A stretch of DNA of 64,000 nucleotides, from assembly GCF_963422335.1 (NCBI RefSeq), contig NZ_OY729424.1, positions 6,448,001-6,512,000 on the forward strand. The letters run 5' to 3'. The stretch is from an uncultured Roseateles sp. (GTDB lineage: Bacteria > Pseudomonadota > Gammaproteobacteria > Burkholderiales > Burkholderiaceae_C). The notes under the pieces are model-generated. The model was not told the origin of the DNA. It made no database searches and was given only the letters and a program-made list of their open reading frames with translations. Positions within the stretch are counted from its first letter, which is position 1. Every line of letters begins with the position of its first letter. The position numbers and the translations under genes are program-made. Positions 28,229 through 34,923 of this stretch are shown here, in pieces.

Positions 28229-29500
28229 TCACTCATGCTGGAGCCCCTTCCTGGAGGGGGCTCGGGGGAGCCCCATGTCCGGCCCGACGGGCCGAGCGCG
28301 GCCCCCGCGCTCGGCCCAGGTGCGCGTCCAGCGGATCTGCATCACCCGCATCACGCCCAGCATCAGCAGCGACAACACGCCGAAGACGACGAAGCCCCAC
28401 AGATAGGTGCCCAGATACTGCTTGGACAGGCCCATCAGATTGGGCACCAGGCCACCGCCCAGCGCGCCGATCTCGCCGATCATCGAACCGGCCACCGCCG
28501 TGGCCGCCGGCCAGCGCAGCGGCACGAGCTGGAACAGTGCGCCATTGCCTGCGCCCAGGGCGGCAAAGCAGGCGATCAGCAGCAGGGTCGTCATCACCAG
28601 CGAGTGGCCGGCCAGGCCAACCAGGCACAGGCCTATGGCTACGGCGACCAGCACCACGGTCAGGGTATTGACGCCGCCCCAGCGGTCGGACAGCCAGCCA
28701 CCGATGACACGCACCGCTGCGCCCATGAAGGCGGCCAGCATCGTCAGCTGCCCGGCCTGCACCTTGCTGACGCCGAACTGGTCGTAGTAATAGGTCGGCA
28801 AAAAGGTGATCAGGCCGATGAAGCCACCGAAGGTCACGCCATAGATCAGGCTGAAGGCCCAGCCGTCCTTCTCGAACAGGCAGGCCACATGCTCGCGCAG
28901 CGAGGCATGGGCGTCGACATCGGGCGGCTCCTTGGCGATGAAGATCATCACCAGCATCGGAATCAGGATGGCACCGGCCGCTACCGCATAGACCGATTGC
29001 CAGCCCAGCCACTGCGCCAGCGGCGGCGCCACCAGCACCGATACCGCCGTGCCCACATTGCCGGCGCCGACCAGGCCCATGGCCAGGCCCTTGTACTGCG
29101 GCGGATACCAGCCCGAACCCAGCGACAGCGCCACGCCGAAGCTGGCCCCGGCAATGCCCAGCAACACGCCCATGGCCAGCAGGTCATTGAAGCTCTTGAC
29201 CATGAAGAAGCCGAACAGCATGGCCACCGCGATCAGGCCCATCTCGACCAGGGTGGCGTTCTTGCGGCCGATGTATTGCGACAGCACGCCCAGCGGAAAG
29301 CGCATCAGCGCGCCCGCCAGTATGGGAATCGACAGCATCAGGCCCTTCTGCGCCGGGGTCAGCGCATAGGCCTCGCTGATGAAGGGGGCCAGCGCACCGT
29401 TGAGCACCCAGATGCAGCAGGAGAAGGAGAAGTACAAGAACGCGGCGAACAGCGTCGGGCTGTGGCCCGCGCGCCGAAAGGTCTGGGAGAAGACTGCCAT
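28229..29500 (-). CDS. narK: MFS nitrate/nitrite transporter (NarK/NNP family)
   Basis: A 423-residue protein with about twelve membrane helices. The nitrate signature appears as GWYPPQYKGLAMGLVGAGNVGTAV and a second time as GAGNGALFQLVPLRW, both typical of nitrate/nitrite porters. It brings nitrate in for assimilation. The ATG at 29500 matches the family N-terminus; upstream in-frame sequence is not family-like and no Shine-Dalgarno is visible. An extra C-terminal tail of about 28 residues is encoded by palindromic DNA. The 140-base leader holds a sigma-54 promoter, an ANTAR-type hairpin and a terminator. Confidence 0.92.
   Translation of the reverse strand: MAVFSQTFRRAGHSPTLFAAFLYFSFSCCIWVLNGALAPFISEAYALTPAQKGLMLSIPILAGALMRFPLGVLSQYIGRKNATLVEMGLIAVAMLFGFFMVKSFNDLLAMGVLLGIAGASFGVALSLGSGWYPPQYKGLAMGLVGAGNVGTAVSVLVAPPLAQWLGWQSVYAVAAGAILIPMLVMIFIAKEPPDVDAHASLREHVACLFEKDGWAFSLIYGVTFGGFIGLITFLPTYYYDQFGVSKVQAGQLTMLAAFMGAAVRVIGGWLSDRWGGVNTLTVVLVAVAIGLCLVGLAGHSLVMTTLLLIACFAALGAGNGALFQLVPLRWPAATAVAGSMIGEIGALGGGLVPNLMGLSKQYLGTYLWGFVVFGVLSLLMLGVMRVMQIRWTRTWAERGGRARPVGPDMGLPRAPSRKGLQHE
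28241..28317. repeat. hairpin-rich palindromic segment at the 3' end of narK
   Basis: GAGCCCC (28241-28247), GGGGCTC (28257-28263) and GAGCCCC (28268-28274) can pair alternately. GGGCCGAGCGCGG (28289-28301) pairs perfectly over 13 bases with CCGCGCTCGGCCC (28305-28317) around a CCC loop. The segment encodes the last ~28 residues of the transporter, which look unlike the family C-terminus. It may serve as a two-way terminator between the convergent genes. Confidence 0.6.
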
Positions 29501-29516
29501 GGCTTTTGCAAACGAC

Positions 29517-29551
29517 AAAAGGCCGCGACAAGCACCAGGCTTGGCGAGGCC
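29517..29551 (-). terminator. intrinsic terminator in the narK leader
   Basis: Read on the minus strand, GGCC and AAGC arms pair with GCTT and GGCC around a short loop, with a few internal mismatches, followed at once by TTTT then GTCGTTT. It ends 17 bases before the narK ATG, so it can only act as an attenuator of narK itself. Confidence 0.65.
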
Positions 29552-29610
29552 ATGAACAAGAATGAATCGCCGCAGCGCGGCGAGAAGGGTGCGGAGCGGA
29601 CTCCGCGATG

Positions 29611-29632
29611 TGCGGCGCTTCGTTGCACCGCA
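29611..29632 (-). promoter_or_regulatory. ANTAR-type hexaloop hairpin in the narK leader
   Basis: TGCGGTGC pairs with GCGCCGCA over eight base pairs (one G-U) around the loop AACGAA, which has the A1 and G4 that ANTAR proteins require. It begins at about the predicted transcription start. A second hairpin follows (GCGGAG-TCCG-CTCCGC, 29591-29606), but its loop lacks A1/G4, so the second ANTAR hexaloop is unresolved. Confidence 0.7.
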
Positions 29633-29642
29633 GCATTTCTCA

Positions 29643-29658
29643 TGCAAGCGGCGTGCCA
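29643..29658 (-). promoter_or_regulatory. sigma-54 promoter of narK
   Basis: The minus strand reads TGGCACGCCGCTTGCA, a perfect match to TGGCAC-N5-TTGCA. The predicted start is near 29632. A weak NtrC-like dyad lies at about 29717-29731. This indicates nitrogen-limitation control through NtrC and RpoN. Confidence 0.85.
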
Positions 29659-29742
29659 GGACAGCGTTTCGATCAAGCCCGGCGCGGGTTGCGGGCTTGG
29701 TCTGCTTTATGCTGCAACACCGCAATGGCGCCGCTTTCCCCT

Positions 29743-31014
29743 ATGAAGAACACCCTGCCCGAGCCCGCTTTCCCGACCCGGCTGCTGCTGTTGGGCAGGC
29801 CCGAGGCCTGGCTGAGCGCGGCATGGCAGACCGTGGAAACTGCGCTGGGCGATGCTGGTTGCACCGTCGTTGCGCGCGCCACGCGCCACAGCTTGGTGCG
29901 GGACGCACTCGAATCGTCACCGCAGGCGCTGCTGCTGTGGGCCCCCGGTGAGGCGGCCGACCTCCCGGAGTTGCTCGAGGCCCTGGCTCTCCTGAGTCCG
30001 GCCCTGCCCGGGGTGTGCGTCGCAGATACGGCCGAACGCCAGCGCGGCCCGGGCCTGGGCCTGCAGGTCTGGCTCAGCGCCCTGCCTGCGCCCGAGGAAT
30101 TGCTGCAGCAGCTGCGCTGGGCTGTCTGGCTGTCAGACCGCTTTGCCGCGCTGCAAGCCCAGCTGGACGACCGCAAATGGACCGAGCGGGCCAAGGGCCT
30201 GCTGATGGCCGGCCAGGAGCTGGACGAGGCCAGCGCCTTCAAGCTGCTGCGTGAGGCCGCCATGCATGCCCATCTGCGCCTGGGCGAGGTGGCCCGCTCG
30301 GTGGTGCGGGCGGCCGAGATGGCCGAGGCGCTGAATCTGGCCGGCCAGCAGCGCATGCTGTCGCAGCGCCTGGTCAAGCTGATGGCCCAGCGGGCCGCCG
30401 GCATCGAGGCGCGCCGCGCCAAGGTCTTGCAAGACGAATCCTGCGCCCGCGTCGATGCCAATCTGGCCCGGTTGCAGGCGTTGTTGACGGCGACCGAGGC
30501 GGTGCAGGCGGTCAACCAGGCTTGGGCGGCCTTGCGCGCGCTGCTGCCGGGCAAGCCCACCGCCGCGGTGCTGACTCAGGCCGACGCTGCAGCCGAGGCG
30601 CTGCTGACGGTGTCCGACCAATTGGCCGGGGCGATCGAGGCCGGCGGCGCGGGCCGGCCGCTGCAGCTGGTCAATCTGTGCGGCCGCCAGCGCATGCTCA
30701 GCCAGCGCCTGGCCAAGGACGCGCTGCTGGCCGATCTGCTGCCCACCGGCGGGAATGCGGCCGGCATGGCAGCCGGCCTGAAGGCCTTCGAGGCCGGTCT
30801 GCTGGAGCTGGAGGCCGCACCGCTGAGCAGCGCCGAGATACGCGCCTCGCAGGCCCTGGTGCGCGACGAATGGCTGCGCCTGCTGCGCAGCCTGCGCGAT
30901 GTGCAGGGCCCCGAGGCCGCGGCCGGCCTGGCGCGCAGCAGCGAGCTGCTGCTGGCCCAGCTCGATCGCTTGACCGAGCAGTACCAGCAGAGCTTGCAGC
31001 TGATTCTTGGATAG
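29743..31014 (+). CDS. ANTAR antiterminator with pseudo-receiver and two NarX-like P-box (PilJ-type) domains
   Basis: About 423 residues, with no signal peptide or membrane segment. Residues 12-135 resemble a receiver fold, but the phosphoacceptor region reads LLLWAPGEA, without the aspartate. Residues 140-190 are an ANTAR RNA-binding domain (ERAKGLLMAGQELDEASAFKLLREAAMHAHLRLGEVARSVV). Two PilJ/NIT-like helical modules follow, each with a P-box resembling the nitrate-binding helix of NarX/NarQ: NLAGQQRMLSQRLV (198-211) and NLCGRQRMLSQRL (311-323). The likely role is a one-component cytoplasmic nitrate/nitrite sensor that stops termination in the transporter leaders. Start uncertain: ATG 29725 is also in frame; neither has a clear Shine-Dalgarno. 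It is divergent from narK and convergent with nrtD. Confidence 0.85.
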   Translation: MKNTLPEPAFPTRLLLLGRPEAWLSAAWQTVETALGDAGCTVVARATRHSLVRDALESSPQALLLWAPGEAADLPELLEALALLSPALPGVCVADTAERQRGPGLGLQVWLSALPAPEELLQQLRWAVWLSDRFAALQAQLDDRKWTERAKGLLMAGQELDEASAFKLLREAAMHAHLRLGEVARSVVRAAEMAEALNLAGQQRMLSQRLVKLMAQRAAGIEARRAKVLQDESCARVDANLARLQALLTATEAVQAVNQAWAALRALLPGKPTAAVLTQADAAAEALLTVSDQLAGAIEAGGAGRPLQLVNLCGRQRMLSQRLAKDALLADLLPTGGNAAGMAAGLKAFEAGLLELEAAPLSSAEIRASQALVRDEWLRLLRSLRDVQGPEAAAGLARSSELLLAQLDRLTEQYQQSLQLILG

Positions 31015-31017
31015 CGG

Positions 31018-31818
31018 TCAGGCCGCTTTCTCGACGTGGGCGTGGCGGGAGTAGAGGAACTCGATCACCGACTTGCGCGCGTGCACATAGGTCGGGTCCT
31101 CGGCCAGCGCTACGCGGTCCCTCGGGCGGGGCAGATCGACACTCAAAATCTCACCTATCGTCGCCGCCGGCCCATTGGTCATCATCACGATGCGGTCGCT
31201 GAGCAGCACCGCCTCGTCGACATCGTGCGTCACCATCACCACGGTGCTGCGCGTGCGCGCAACGATCTTCAGCAGCTCGTCCTGCAGCTTGGCGCGGGTC
31301 AGCGCATCCAGTGCCCCGAAGGGCTCATCCATCAGCAGCACCTTGGGCTCCATCGCCAGTGCCCGGGCAATGCCTATACGCTGCTTCATGCCGCCCGAGA
31401 TCTCGTGCGGGCGCTTCTGCGCGGCATGGCCCATGCCCACCAGTTCCAGCGCCGCCTGCGTGCGCGCGTCGAGCTGGGCCTTGGACTCACGGGCGCCGAA
31501 CACCCGCTCCACCGCCAGATGCACATTGGCAAAGCAGGTCAGCCAGGGCAAGAGCGAGTGGTTCTGGAACACCACGGCCCGCTCCGGGCCCGGCGCGGCG
31601 ATCTCGCGCTTGTCGCACAAGAGCAGGCCGCTGGACGGCAGCAACAGGCCGGCGATCAGATTCAGCAAGGTGCTCTTGCCGCAGCCCGAGTGGCCGATCA
31701 AGGTGATGAACTCGCCCTGCTGCACCTGCAGATCGATGTCGCGCAGCGCATGGAAGCTGCCCTTGCGGGTGTTGAACACCATCTCGACCGCTTGCACATC
31801 AATAAAAGGGGTGGTCAT
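31018..31818 (-). CDS. nrtD: nitrate ABC transporter ATP-binding protein
   Basis: A 266-residue ABC ATPase with Walker A GHSGCGKST, signature SGGMKQR, Walker B VLLMDEPFGALD and an H-loop MVTHDVDEA. It powers the NrtABD nitrate/nitrite importer at the inner membrane. It is 10 bases downstream of nrtB and three bases from the opposed ANTAR gene stop. There is no NrtC-type fused regulatory ATPase, so activity is probably controlled at expression. Confidence 0.93.
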   Translation of the reverse strand: MTTPFIDVQAVEMVFNTRKGSFHALRDIDLQVQQGEFITLIGHSGCGKSTLLNLIAGLLLPSSGLLLCDKREIAAPGPERAVVFQNHSLLPWLTCFANVHLAVERVFGARESKAQLDARTQAALELVGMGHAAQKRPHEISGGMKQRIGIARALAMEPKVLLMDEPFGALDALTRAKLQDELLKIVARTRSTVVMVTHDVDEAVLLSDRIVMMTNGPAATIGEILSVDLPRPRDRVALAEDPTYVHARKSVIEFLYSRHAHVEKAA

Positions 31819-31828
31819 GATCGGCTCC

Positions 31829-32722
31829 TTAGTCGTCGAATGAGAAGCGCCGGGCCACGGCCATCAGCAGCTGTTCCAGGGCCAGGCCCACGATGCCGAT
31901 CACGAAGATGGCGATGATGATGTGCTGGACGTTGAGGTTGTTCCACTCGTCCCAGACCCAGAAGCCTATGCCCACGCCGCCGGTCAGCATCTCGGCCGCG
32001 ACGATCACCAGCCAGGCCGTACCCACCGACAGGCGCACGCCGGTCAGCATGTAGGGCAGCACCGCCGGGAACAGGATGCGCGTCATCACCTTCCACTCGC
32101 TCAAGTTCAGCACCCGGGCCACGTTCAGATAGTCCTGCGGCACACGCTGCACGCCGACGGCCGTGTTGACCACCATGGGCCAGATCGAGCAGATGAAGAT
32201 GGTCCAGATCGCGGCCGGGTTGGCGCTCTTGAACACCAAGAGACCGATAGGCAGCCAGGCCAGCGGCGACACCGGCTTGAGCAGGCTGATCAGCGGCGAC
32301 AGCATGCGGTTCAGAAAGCCGAAGCGGCCGATCATGAAGCCCAAGGGAATGCCCACCAGCGCCGCCAGGCCGAAGCCCAGGGCCACCCGCTGCAGCGAGA
32401 ACAGGATGTTCCAGCCAATGCCCTGGTCATTGGGCCCCTTGCTGTAGAACGGGTCGGCGAACAGCTTGACCGCCGCATCGAAGGTGGCGGCCGGCGTCGG
32501 GAAGGCGCCGCCCTTCAACGTCAGCAGTGCCCAGAGGCCCACCATCAGGGCCAGGCCCAGCACCGGCGGCACGATCTGCAGCCACAGGCCGCGCCAGTCG
32601 AAGGGCTGGCGTGGCGCCCGTGATTCGACCGGCTTGGCCGCAACGACAACAGGTGCAGTCTTGGCCGCAGCAGCGGCCTCCAAGGCAGCTTCGCGGGGGG
32701 AGTGGAATACGGCACTGACCAT
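31829..32722 (-). CDS. nrtB: nitrate ABC transporter permease
   Basis: A 297-residue NrtB/CmpB-type permease with about six helices and the binding-protein-dependent loop near LSEWKVMTRILFPAVLPYMLTGVRLS. An alanine-rich cytoplasmic N-terminus (about 50 residues) precedes the first helix. AGGAG lies a few bases before the ATG. Nine bases separate it from nrtA and ten from nrtD, forming the operon nrtA-nrtB-nrtD. Confidence 0.93.
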   Translation of the reverse strand: MVSAVFHSPREAALEAAAAAKTAPVVVAAKPVESRAPRQPFDWRGLWLQIVPPVLGLALMVGLWALLTLKGGAFPTPAATFDAAVKLFADPFYSKGPNDQGIGWNILFSLQRVALGFGLAALVGIPLGFMIGRFGFLNRMLSPLISLLKPVSPLAWLPIGLLVFKSANPAAIWTIFICSIWPMVVNTAVGVQRVPQDYLNVARVLNLSEWKVMTRILFPAVLPYMLTGVRLSVGTAWLVIVAAEMLTGGVGIGFWVWDEWNNLNVQHIIIAIFVIGIVGLALEQLLMAVARRFSFDD

Positions 32723-32731
32723 GATGAGCTC

Positions 32732-33982
32732 CTAGGCACGAACCTTGAACGAATCCGCGTACTTGGCCGGCTCCTTGCCGTCCCAGACCAGGCCGTCCAT
32801 CAACTTGGACGAGCGCATCGCGTCCTTGGGCACGCTGACCTTGAGCTGGGCGGCGGCCTCCTTGTACAGATCGATCTGGTTGATCTGCTTGGCCACGGCC
32901 AGGTAGTCGGGGTGCTCCTTCAGCAGGCCCCAGCGCTTGTGCTGGGTCAGGAACCACATGCCGTCGCTGAGGTAGGGGAAGTTCACCGCCCCGTCGTTGA
33001 AGAACTTCATGTAGTTCGGGTCGTCCCAGGTCTTGCCGAGACCGTTCTGGTAGCGGCCCAGGATGCGCTGGTTGATCGCATCGACGCTGGTGTTGACGTA
33101 GGCCTTGTCGGCAATCGTCTCGGCCATCTTCAGCTTGTTCTGCAGGCCGGCGTCTATCCAGCGGCTGGCTTCCAGCACGGCCATGATCACGGCCCGCGCG
33201 GTGTTGGGGTACTTCTTGACGAAGTCGCCGGTGGTGCCCAGCACCTTCTCGGGATGGTCTTTCCAGATGTCCTGGGTGGTGGTGGCGGTGATGCCTATGC
33301 CGTCCATGATGGCGCGGTGGTTCCAGGGCTCGCCGACGCAGAAGCCATCCATATTGCCGACGCGCATATTGGCCACCATCTGCGGCGGGGGCACGGTGAT
33401 GACCTTGGCATCCTTCATCGGGTTGATGCCGTTGGCCGCCATCCAGTAGTACAACCACATCGCATGGGTGCCGGTGGGGAAGGTCTGGGCAAAGGTGTAC
33501 TCGCGCTTGTCGGTGGCCATCAGCTTGGCCAGGCTGGCACCATCGACGGCACCCTTGTCCGCCAGCTTCTTGCTCAGGGTGATGGCCTGGCCGTTGTTGT
33601 TCAAGGTCATCAGCACGGCCATGTCCTTCTTGGCGCCGCTTAGCCCCAAGTGCACGCCGTAGATCAGGCCGTAGAGCACATGGGCCATGTCCAGCTCGCC
33701 ATTGACCAGCTTGTCACGCACGCCGGCCCAGGAGGCTTCCTTGGTCGGGATGATCTTGATGCCGTACTTCTTGTCGAAACCCAGGGCCGCGGCCATCACC
33801 ACCGAGGCGCAGTCGGTCAGCGGGATGAAGCCTATGCGCACCTCCTCCTTCTCGGGCTTGTCCGAGCCGGCAGCCCAGGCACCGGCCGAGGTGGCCAGCC
33901 CTGCGGCAGCGGCCGCACCACCGACCAACAGCTTGCGTCGCTCTTCACTCATGAGCCCCTCCTTGCGTACCAGGTTCGTCAT
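32732..33982 (-). CDS. nrtA: nitrate ABC transporter substrate-binding protein
   Basis: A 416-residue NrtA-family binding protein (RIGFIPLTDCASVVMAAALGF, GELDMAHVLYGL, NMDGFCVGEPWN). Its N-terminus carries a twin-arginine motif (ERRKLLVGG) before a hydrophobic stretch ending AWA, so it is probably exported folded by Tat. Two starts each have a Shine-Dalgarno: ATG 33982 (GGAGG five bases upstream) and ATG 33952 (AAGGAGGGG close upstream); the second would give 406 residues. It is the first gene of the ABC operon, preceded by an ANTAR leader. Confidence 0.93.
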   Translation of the reverse strand: MTNLVRKEGLMSEERRKLLVGGAAAAAGLATSAGAWAAGSDKPEKEEVRIGFIPLTDCASVVMAAALGFDKKYGIKIIPTKEASWAGVRDKLVNGELDMAHVLYGLIYGVHLGLSGAKKDMAVLMTLNNNGQAITLSKKLADKGAVDGASLAKLMATDKREYTFAQTFPTGTHAMWLYYWMAANGINPMKDAKVITVPPPQMVANMRVGNMDGFCVGEPWNHRAIMDGIGITATTTQDIWKDHPEKVLGTTGDFVKKYPNTARAVIMAVLEASRWIDAGLQNKLKMAETIADKAYVNTSVDAINQRILGRYQNGLGKTWDDPNYMKFFNDGAVNFPYLSDGMWFLTQHKRWGLLKEHPDYLAVAKQINQIDLYKEAAAQLKVSVPKDAMRSSKLMDGLVWDGKEPAKYADSFKVRA

Positions 33983-34017
33983 CAGATCCTCCGAGACAGA
34001 AATACAGCCAGAAATGC

Positions 34018-34080
34018 AAAAAGGCGCCGCGGGCAGCCACCGCTCGAACCAAAGCCGAGAAGCACTGACCGGACGCCTTT
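34018..34080 (-). terminator. attenuator terminator in the nrtA leader
   Basis: On the minus strand AAAGGCG (34074-34080) pairs with CGCCTTTTT (34018-34026) across a structured loop, and the T run forms the terminator tail. The first arm overlaps the loop of the second hexaloop hairpin, so the terminator and that hairpin exclude each other. The nrtA start lies about 35 bases beyond. Confidence 0.6.
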
Positions 34081-34086
34081 GTCCAG
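34069..34086 (-). promoter_or_regulatory. second ANTAR hexaloop hairpin (P2) of the nrtA leader
   Basis: CTGGAC pairs with GTCCGG around the loop AAAGGC (A1 and G4 present). The loop and 3' stem include AAAGGCG, the first arm of the terminator. This is the arrangement expected of a NasT/NasR-type antitermination leader. Confidence 0.75.
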
Positions 34087-34101
34087 AACTTGAAATTCAG
34101 G

Positions 34102-34121
34102 GGCTCACGCCGTTGCGAGCC
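34102..34121 (-). promoter_or_regulatory. first ANTAR hexaloop hairpin (P1) of the nrtA leader
   Basis: GGCTCGC pairs with GTGAGCC (seven pairs, one G-U) around the loop AACGGC, with A1 and G4 as in the narK leader. It starts about three bases after the predicted transcription start and is 15 bases from P2. Confidence 0.8.
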
Positions 34122-34134
34122 TTGCTACTCGACT

Positions 34135-34150
34135 TGCAGGATGCGTGCCA
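34135..34150 (-). promoter_or_regulatory. sigma-54 promoter of the nrtABD operon
   Basis: The minus strand reads TGGCACGCATCCTGCA, matching TGGCAC-N5-TTGCA with one change in the -12 element. The predicted start is near 34124, just before P1. Confidence 0.75.
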
Positions 34151-34222
34151 GGCCTTTGGCCGGCTTTCGGCCGTGAATTGAGCCGCCATTCGCACCGTTT
34201 GATGGCGGCGGGTACCGCGGGC

Positions 34223-34237
34223 GCGCCGATTTGGTGC
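34223..34237 (-). promoter_or_regulatory. candidate NtrC-binding site for nrtABD
   Basis: Minus-strand GCACCAAATCGGCGC has a perfect left half-site and a right half with one mismatch to GGTGC. It lies about 80-90 bases upstream of the sigma-54 promoter, directly after the nasT stop, a usual distance for an enhancer. Confidence 0.5.
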
Positions 34238-34259
34238 GCCGCAGCATGAAACCATGCAC

Positions 34260-34871
34260 TCAGATTGATCTCAGCAAATCCTGAGCGTCGATGATGCGTT
34301 GCGCCACATCGGCCAGTGTCACGCCCCGGTCCATCGCCAGCTTGCGCATGCGTTGGTAGGCGGCGTCCTCGTCCAGACCGCTTTCGGTCATCAGCACGCC
34401 CTTGGCCCGCTCTATGGTCTTGCGCGCGGCCAACTGGGCCTGGGCCTTGCCGAGCTGCTGGCGCAGGGCCAGGTCCTGCTCGAAGCGCGCCATCGCCACC
34501 TGCAGGACCGGGGCCAGGCGTTCCGGCGTCAGGCCGGCCACCACGTAGGCACTGACGCCAGCGCTGAGAGCCTGGCGCATGGGGTCGCCGCTGGCGTCCT
34601 CTGAAAACATCACCACCGGCCGCGGCATGCGGGCGTTCAGCGTGGCCAGGTTCTCCAGCGTGTCGCGGGTGGGCGATTCGCTGTCGACGATCACCACGTC
34701 GGGCTGCAGGCGCAGCACGCAGTCATGGATCAAGGTCGCCTGCTCGATCACGCCGACCACCTCGCAGCCCAGGCGCGCCAACTCCTGCCGGATCAGCTGG
34801 ACGCGGTGGGCCCCGTCATCGATCAGCAGGACGCGCAGTGTGGGGGAGAGGGTGTCGGCGGCGTGGGGCAT
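34260..34871 (-). CDS. nasT: nitrate-responsive antiterminator NasT (receiver-ANTAR)
   Basis: A 203-residue response-regulator-type protein. The receiver (RVLLIDDG..., phosphoacceptor region VVIVDSESPTRD near residue 63) is followed by an ANTAR domain (about 148-200, ERAKGVLMTESGLDEDAAYQRMRKLAMDRGVTLADVAQRIIDAQDLL). In characterised systems NasT binds paired hexaloop hairpins and allows read-through of the nas leader when nitrate is present. The start ATG 34871 fits other NasT proteins; in-frame ATGs upstream add about 30 unlike residues. It lies 52 bases after the lectin-type gene and 110 before the nrt promoter. No nasS was found in the window. Confidence 0.9.
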   Translation of the reverse strand: MPHAADTLSPTLRVLLIDDGAHRVQLIRQELARLGCEVVGVIEQATLIHDCVLRLQPDVVIVDSESPTRDTLENLATLNARMPRPVVMFSEDASGDPMRQALSAGVSAYVVAGLTPERLAPVLQVAMARFEQDLALRQQLGKAQAQLAARKTIERAKGVLMTESGLDEDAAYQRMRKLAMDRGVTLADVAQRIIDAQDLLRSI

Positions 34872-34923
34872 GGTGGTGTGCGAGGAAGACCTCGCAACTT
34901 CCATGCCCATGCTCAGGCCGTCA

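Noticed and set aside
29608..29742. An N-terminal extension of the P-box ANTAR gene starting near 29608.
   Set aside because: The sequence there is the regulatory region of narK (sigma-54 promoter and hairpin) and its translation looks unlike a protein domain.
32732..33982. NrtA as the NasS nitrate sensor.
   Set aside because: It has a twin-arginine signal and sits with permease and ATPase genes, so the transport role is more likely; a cytoplasmic short form is not excluded.
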